Assembly: GCF_000264905.1 (NCBI RefSeq)
Contig: NW_006763134.1
Location: forward strand, 2,127,626-2,191,625
Length of the DNA: 64,000 bases
Direction: 5' to 3'
Source of the DNA: Stereum hirsutum FP-91666 SS1
Lineage: Eukaryota; Basidiomycota; Agaricomycetes; Russulales; Stereaceae
Part shown: in pieces, positions 57,905 through 64,000 of the stretch
Numbering within the stretch: the first letter of the stretch is position 1
Layout: every line of letters starts with the position of its first letter
Translations under genes and position numbers: made by a program
Notes under the pieces: generated by a model
What the model was told of the DNA's origin: nothing
What the model saw: the letters and a program-made list of their open reading frames with translations, nothing else
Databases searched by the model: none

Positions 57905-59497
57905 ATGGACCTCCAATTTTACCACCATGAGACTCTATGCGATGACGAGCCACAAGATTTTTTATTTGATTCTGACCTATCCGACGAAGAGACACAGGGA
58001 GTTTCTTATTTTGCCACCCATTCGTCATCGCTAGGCTCGTCCACCGTATTGCGCCACCAAGTACCACCCATCCTGCTGCATCCCCCAGTATCTGTCACGT
58101 CTCAAAGCTTTCGCTCACGATATCATGCACCCGGATCTTCCGACCATATCTCGTCGCGCATCAACATACTCTACCCAGCAGCATCGTTTCCTTCGTATAC
58201 TCCCGCCACACTTCAGCCCCTACTTTCAGATCCCAACACGTTGATTCTTGACCTCCGGCCACCCGAAGCACACTTCAAGTCTCGTTTACCGGATGCGCTA
58301 TCTCTCTCCGTTCCCTCTTCGGCTCTCATGCGCCTCCACTTCTCCACTGCCCAACTTGCAGCGAGGACTCTTACAACAAAAGCCCGCGACAAGTTCTCAC
58401 AATGGCGCTCTGCCCACCGCATCCTCGTATACGATATTGACTCCTCTAACTTACAAGAGGATAGCAACATCCTCAGCCTTCTTCGCACGTTTCGTGCTGA
58501 AAACGCACTGTCTTTGACCCACCGTTCTCGATCACCACATCCGCACGCCAGGATCGCAGAACGCGAGCTCGCTTGGCTCAAGGGTGGTTTCGAGGCGGTT
58601 TGGCGGGAATGCCGCGACATTGTCGATATAGAGCCTTTACCGCCTTTACCAATGACGGATCGTCGAGCGGTCGATTATTACGAGATGCCTGACCCGGTAA
58701 GCTCTGCCATCGAGTCGTGAGTCCTCTGTGGATACCTCAATCAAGACTGCCACTGATGGTAATGCTTACCAAGTTGGCATAAGCTTACGAGCCATAGCCG
58801 TGGCGACCTTCAAGGCGCCGTCAACCTTCTCAGAGATGTCTTGCCTCCTTCAGAGGATCGGGATATGAGCTTGACACATCATGCGACGTCCCATATCAAG
58901 TATTTGGAGACGACAATGAAGTCGTTGGAAATGAAACTTCAGCGGGTTGAGAGTGAGATGGAACAGTTGCAAGCGTTAGTGCTTTTCATTTGTTAGGGCG
59001 CACGATGATGTTAATCACCCCCATTAGTGAGCACGACATTCCCGAGCCTCACAGAACGACTGTTCCTCTCCGTCAGGCCGCATCCGCTGCCGGTGAGATG
59101 CAGAAGGCTAAGCGGCCGTCCATGTCAGCCTTCCGCATTGATTTTGGGTTTCATTTCGTCTAATTCCACATCATGCGTACTTCAGGTCTATGGAGACTTC
59201 TGGCTTATTAGTAGCTGGCGCTGAGTTACTATACGAAGTTCTGCCTGGAGCCCCCCAAGGACGGTGAGCTTCCCAGCATCTCGATCTCACTGACGACCGA
59301 AGTCACTGAGAGACCCAAGTACCCTTTATGTGAGCTATGGCGAAGTTGCAGAACAATACAGGCGTCTGCAGGCGGCGCTGCCTTATTCCGACCAGAGAGA
59401 GGATCCGGTCTCCGTGCTAATACGTGCGATGGACTATGTGAAGGACCTCAAGATGGCAAGCCCTCATTTACAGGCCAAGATTGAGAAAGTTGAGTGA
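57905..59497 (+). CDS. rhodanese-like domain protein without catalytic Cys
   Basis: ATG at 57905 (MDLQFYHHETLCDDEPQ). After a disordered Ser-rich segment, a rhodanese-like domain spans about residues 110-230: NTLILDLRPPEAHFKSRLPD, then SLSVPSSALMR, SAHRILVYDIDSS and ELAWLKGGFEAVWREC. The position normally occupied by the active Cys in VxYCxxG loops reads VYDIDSS, so it is a binding or regulatory domain of the kind found ahead of MAP-kinase phosphatase domains. No phosphatase domain follows. Instead, exons after about 58800 give RGDLQGAVNLLRDVLP, a short coiled coil (KSLEMKLQRVESEMEQLQ), then LLVAGAELLYEVLPGAPQG and DPSTLYVSYGEVAEQYRRLQ. The joins between 58975 and 59300 are unsure; an earlier stop at 59161-59163 is the alternative end. 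Confidence 0.65.
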
Positions 59498-59581
59498 AAT
59501 AGATCAATGGAAATCGTCCGTTCAATAATTTTCTTTTTATTAAACGTATCGTTTACGCAAAGTTGCTATAGATTCAACCAG

Positions 59582-62298
59582 ATGCTCAATCTTGTCGCCA
59601 CAAATGAAGACGAAGTTCGAGACATGTGTTCATTTGTGTTATATTGGCCACAAATCGAAAAGAAATCATCCAATGGGTTTGTTTCTGCATTCACTCCTTT
59701 CTTGTTAACGCGTTGAATTCTTACCACCTCATATTCGATTATAGGACCGTGGATTGGCCTTCCTCCGAATCCGCTTTCCTGCAGGGCCACGATGCGGACG
59801 TACTGAGGAGCTCACTCTCAGATGGAGGTGTCGTCGTTTCTGTCTTTCATCCCACCCGCGCCGCCCAGTGGATCGCCTCCAATTACGACCACTTTCTTGT
59901 CGCATGCGGTCGGAGCAAAGGCCTTGTTCCCATGCCCTTCATGCTTTCTCCCTATACGGAGGGCTTTGCAGTATTCGCATCGTCTACGAATCGTTTGGCC
60001 GCGAAAGTGGCGCAATGTTTAGCTAACGAGTCGGGACTCCCTGTGATGGTCAGGTCGGACATTAGCATCGATATCTTAACCTCAAACCTCTTGTAAGTCC
60101 GATCTCATTCTATCTCATTCGCAACGCTCGCCACAATTGTCCGATTTCTATGTCAGCTCCACAAGTCCAAGCTCCGGCCATAACAGTAATGATATTGGAT
60201 GTGATGCTGGTCATGATGGGAAGGGTCAGCCAGATGGTAGTGAAGGGCAAGGGAAGGCGAAAGAGAAGGTGAGAGGGAGAGCGAAGGGAAGAGGGAAGGG
60301 GGCAAGGAAGGGGGGAGGAAACGGGAACGCGAATGGGAACGGGAATGGAAAAGGGAAAGGGAACGGGAAAAACGCAGATGATCGGCTCGGAGGAGACGAG
60401 AGCCATGGAGGCGGCGGTGATGGCCCAGGCCGTCGTGGTGGTGGTGGTGGTGGTGGTGGTGGTGGTGGTGGTGGTCCAGGAGGTAGTGGTCCGGGAGGCG
60501 GTGGTGATCCGGGAGGTGGTGGTAATGGAGCTGGCTTCCCCACGAACAATGGATTGCGTTGGCCCGCGGACTCAGACACACATCAAGTGGCCATCACACT
60601 TCCGTTCGACGCAGAGGATCGTAGGGAATCGATAAAAGTCTACTACTCCTTCTATGTGTGTTCTATGCCTCCAGGACTGTTGTTCCCCTACATCATTGAT
60701 CACTGATGAAATCCTTGTAGTTCTCTAGCCCTGATGGGCGTACCTTTAATGCGCATATCGAAAACTTCAATATACGGACTAGGGAGAGTGACGCACAACT
60801 AGATCGATCATACGGGGAGCTTGGGATTGTGGGCCCAAAGAACGCCTTTTATACGGCGTGGTTGTGAGTACATTTCGGCCCTGCTCTTTGATGTGTCCTG
60901 ACAGGTTACAAAGTCATGAGAATGATCACGGCCCGCCACCTGTTCAAATCAAGAAGACAGAAGGACACGGACGGTCAAAAACAGGTTCGCTCTCTGCAGG
61001 TGTATCAAGCGGTAATGCGGCTGTTACCGGGACACTTTCCGTCACGTCTACGGGTCAGAACACCACCGAGCAACAAGAGATGCAGGTTAGTAATATTTCT
61101 CTCGCTCAGTGACACACGTGGACTCAACCAGCGACAGAAGGGTTGCGACGTAATTATGAATGATTTCGATGTCGAATCTTTTGCGGTCACGTACTCCCGG
61201 AGGCCTGATTACATGACAAAAGCTGGACTGGATGTCTCGTTCGGTATGGAGGTCAGGACAAGTTCATCGAAAACTCGAGTGAGTACTCCAGATGCGACCA
61301 TAAAACTTCTGCTCACGCACTGTCTCGTTGCTCCCGTCCGCGACAGCCTCTTCCACTGTCGTTTGTCTTCAGAAATCAGTTGAACTTCATCATGGCCACC
61401 GGTGATGCGCGTGTTCCTAAATGCGGAGTCGTGGTTCTTCTCTCTGTGAGACTTTGAATTCGTATCTGAGGTGCATTTACTCATCCAGGCCGTCGTGACA
61501 GCATTATTTTGCGGATATCCGAGAGCCCGAACCCATAATCATACAAGAGACGTCTGAGCTTGACCCAAGTCGAGAGTCTTCAACGCCAATCAGCTCGCGC
61601 TCTTCGGACGGTGAGTCCTCACTATATTTTGTCCCGTACCTACTCACCATTGCTAAACTGCTGCTCAGGGGCTCGTCAGGATGCCGCAGCATTTGCATTA
61701 TTCGCCGGCAGGAAGGAACATAATAAGTCAACTTCGATCTTTGACTCTGTTTTCAAGAAGGCCACAAATACTACACAACCGATTCAGCCTCACCCTATGG
61801 ACCTAAATAGTGGTAAGTCGTTCACTATTTGCAGAGAACATTTCGGCACTCAGGCTCCTGAACGTTGCTGCCCTCTATCCAGCGCAACCAGTATCTTCCA
61901 ACTCTTCTGCCATCTCGTCTAGGTACGGAAAACATTGGGAGCGTAAAAAGGTACCGATTGACTTTCATCTTCACGAGCTGCTCGCTCGTGGATGGGATCA
62001 CGTGAACAAACGGTGGATCAATCCTCTGTGGCCCAAACTCTGCGAGCATCTCCATGCGTTTGACAGCAGTACTCCCCCCTGCCATTCCAAGGGGAATAAT
62101 CGTGGAAAGGAGCCTGCCTATACTCTCGTCCTGAAACACAAGTTGGGTCACCTCGAGCCTTTGAGCTCTGAGGGCCCGACTCGGACCACTGGCAGTGACA
62201 AGTCCCCTGAAACTCTATCTAACGTCGTTACTGCTAGTTCATCTGACTTAGACTCTGATCGTGAAAACGTACTGGTGCCTCATTTTATGGAGCAGTAG
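59582..62298 (+). CDS. unknown multi-exon protein, SYGELG family member 2
   Basis: No named domain recognised. The model begins MLNLVATNEDEVRDM (an ATG at 59507 is possible) and continues through TVDWPSSESAFLQGHDADV and SVFHPTRAAQWIASNYDHF, a part not seen in its relative at 20921-23197. A long Gly/Lys-rich disordered stretch with a 13-Gly run follows (60240-60540). The shared core comes next: VAITLPFDAEDRRESI, KVYYSFY, AHIENFNIRTRES, SYGELGIVGP, NDHGPPPVQIKKTEGH, ESFAVTYSRRPDYM, LDVSFGMEV, KCGVVVLLS and DIREPEPIII. It ends with GWDHVNKRWINPLWPKL and an acidic Ser-rich tail. The block order matches member 1 throughout. No secretion signal is seen. Confidence 0.65.
60435..60476 (+). repeat. 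GGT trinucleotide microsatellite inside a coding exon
   Basis: About 14 consecutive GGT units encode most of the poly-Gly run of the gene at 59582. Length is likely variable between strains. Confidence 0.9.
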
Positions 62299-63674
62299 TT
62301 TCTTTCCAGTGCGTTATCGCTGTCGTACTGTTTCATGTTTTCGAGCTGTCAGTGTTTTCTTGTTGCGTCTTACATGCTTTGATTCCTACCTGCTCTTCTT
62401 TCCCAACGTGGATGCTCCCTTTATGATGTATATTTTACATGGCCAACACTACATTTTGTATCTTTGTACAATAAGTTACGACTCTAACGAATGGAATTGA
62501 GGAATGATGTGGACTGAGTTTCGATTTAGGTACTTACTGGCTCACTTTCAGACTGGTCATGTCGATAGCGTGGATCCGCGATGGCGATGGTGGTCTTGTG
62601 TAACTTTGAATCATTGACGTTGTCCATGCGTAGGTTGAAGTCGACGAATAAAAGCTCCAGTTAGATACTGAATTTGAAGATTCTGAATTGACCCATGTTC
62701 TGGTGAGACATTGGGTGGCGTGCAGACACACAATTCCCACGCACCGATCGTGGCCCTTCACCACTTCTTCCGAATCACCAGAGCCGTCAACTCTTCGCCA
62801 ATCTTGACAGTCACACCAAATCCAAACCACTCGAAAAACGATGATTGATCAAAGGCTCATCTCATTACACTACACAGACAGAGACGACGCAGACAAGACG
62901 CAGACAAGTCAAAAACTATATACAGCAATAAAAAGCAAGGCCCCAAGCAAGCAACCAGAAAGCAGGTTGAACCAGAAAAAAGACAGTCGCAGACCGACAT
63001 TGTTCCGAGAAGAAAAAAAAGCTATGGTACGATTGAACGTGAATACCGAGAATCGACAACACTACTGGCACAAGAGTCACACAAGGAGAAAGAAGAAAGG
63101 GAAAGGGGTTGGGTATTACTAAGAGCGTCATAAACAATCCGAGCCGTAGTAAAAGTTGTGGGGGTAGTAGGCTACAGGAGGACCGAAGGCGAGACACGGA
63201 CAGGTCGATGCCAAGAGGCACGACACGATAAATATTGCTACATTGTGGTGGGAGACCGAAACGAAGCCCGAGACCAGAGGAGGCACGACGAACAACGGTA
63301 GGGTAAAGAAGTGGAAGGTGGCACAACAATAGAGAGAAGCAGTGGAGTTAGGGGAGTGAGACGAGCGATTAAAAAAACGACTCGGAAAACAGAGCAGAGC
63401 AGAGCAAGATAAGTATATAGGCTACAGTTGATCCCATACCGGAATAGGATTGAATACGATGGCTTGTGCGGTGTGCAGTCGTTGTGTTATTGTCATAGTG
63501 TTCAAAGCGCCCGACCCGGCATGAATGAATAGATGAGTGAGGTAGGGTATAGCGGAACCAATCCGAACCGATCCACGAGCAAGCAAACGCTGAAAGAAAC
63601 CAAGAGACAGAGAAAGTTCAACCAGCCAACCTACCACGCCACCAGCCTCAAACGCCGCCCACCCATCCCTCTCA
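62299..63674. other. convergent 3' region, no gene recognised
   Basis: About 1.4 kb between two convergent gene ends. A purine-rich stretch at 62880-63420 on the plus strand is pyrimidine-rich on the minus strand and is probably the long 3' UTR of the gene entering from the right. Confidence 0.4.
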
Positions 63675-64000
63675 TCAATACTCATGCCCATACTCGAACC
63701 CGCTCCCGTCAGCATGAACGTAAGCAGAGGACATATCGAGCGAGACCGTCGTGTCGTAGCCCACCATGCTCTGGCCCTGGCCCTGACTCTGCTCGTACGC
63801 CGGATCGTATCCTGATTGCGTTTGTGACCCGTCGTACCCAGTCTGCTCGTACCCAGACTGTGCCCCCGAAGCATCATACGCGCCAGGCTGCGATACCGCC
63901 CCAAGCCCGACCACGCCTTCAGGCCCGGCACCGCTCTGAACAGCGTACTCGTAAGCCTGCTGATGCTCCTGAACCTGGGACTGAGTATGAACCTGGATTT
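63675..64000 (-). CDS. C-terminal part of a Q/G/Y-rich protein, cut by window edge
   Basis: An open frame enters from the right edge and ends at 63675-63677. The last 108 residues are low-complexity and rich in Gln, Gly, Tyr, Ser and Asp: VHTQSQVQEHQQAYEYAV, then GYEQTGYDGSQTQSGYD and YEQSQGQGQSMVGYD, ending FEYGHEY. Such prion-like tails are common in fungal RNA-binding and transcription proteins, but no folded domain is in view, so the identity is open. Confidence 0.65.
   Translation of the reverse strand, partial: IQVHTQSQVQEHQQAYEYAVQSGAGPEGVVGLGAVSQPGAYDASGAQSGYEQTGYDGSQTQSGYDPAYEQSQGQGQSMVGYDTTVSLDMSSAYVHADGSGFEYGHEY

Noticed and set aside
60226..60581. Proline- or histidine-rich frames opposite the poly-Gly region
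   Set aside because: They are antisense shadows of the GGT repeat in the plus-strand gene.
1..64000. CRISPR array, bacterial operon or prophage features
   Set aside because: No regularly spaced repeats of that kind; intron-rich genes and fungal families show a eukaryotic nuclear genome.

Overview
This window is nuclear DNA from a filamentous basidiomycete, most likely an Agaricomycete. The genes are cut by many short GT-AG introns, and several families are typical of mushroom-forming fungi: a DUF6535 membrane protein, a BTB protein, and glycine-rich proteins with an FWPIVW motif. The species cannot be named from the sequence. A run of 205 Ns marks a scaffold gap. No CRISPR, viral or bacterial-type feature was seen.

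Layout. 0-13 kb: one copy of a small unknown protein family (26-511), then a complete SMC1 cohesin gene on the minus strand (1497-7248). Its upstream region holds an apparently intact 4.6-kb hAT transposon with a perfect 8-bp target duplication, then a small PIF/Harbinger-like MITE. 13-17 kb: tandem aldo-keto reductases. 17.8-20.5 kb: a DUF6535 multi-pass membrane protein. 20.9-23.2 kb (minus): an unknown multi-exon gene that is a diverged relative of the gene at 59.6-62.3 kb. 23-34 kb: a gene-poor, repeat-rich zone with a 265-bp TA-flanked MITE, a 1.2-kb element bounded by inverted GTAAG pentamers, a truncated gene, and a 3.2-kb element with 207-bp terminal inverted repeats around a decayed gene.

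34.9-42.8 kb: three dispersed copies of an FWPIVW-motif, Gly/Ser- and Asn-rich family. 43.6-44.7 kb: a BTB gene. 45.3-46.9 kb: two more copies of the small family seen at the left edge. 47.5-49.3 kb: a tRNA-like sequence and an N gap bordered by two identical 377-bp direct repeats, suggesting unmerged contig ends. 49.8-52.1 kb: divergent ribosomal protein genes uS15 (RPS13) and eS6 (RPS6). 53.1-57 kb: a secreted GH29 alpha-L-fucosidase. 57.9-62.3 kb: a rhodanese-like protein without the catalytic Cys, then the second member of the unknown family. The window ends inside a minus-strand gene with a Q/G/Y-rich C-terminus.

The housekeeping genes (SMC1, uS15, eS6) and the duplicated families share no obvious pathway. 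The striking signals are gene-family expansion and mobile-element structure. Exon models were joined by eye from reading frames and splice consensus, so ends of multi-exon genes are firmer than their internal boundaries.
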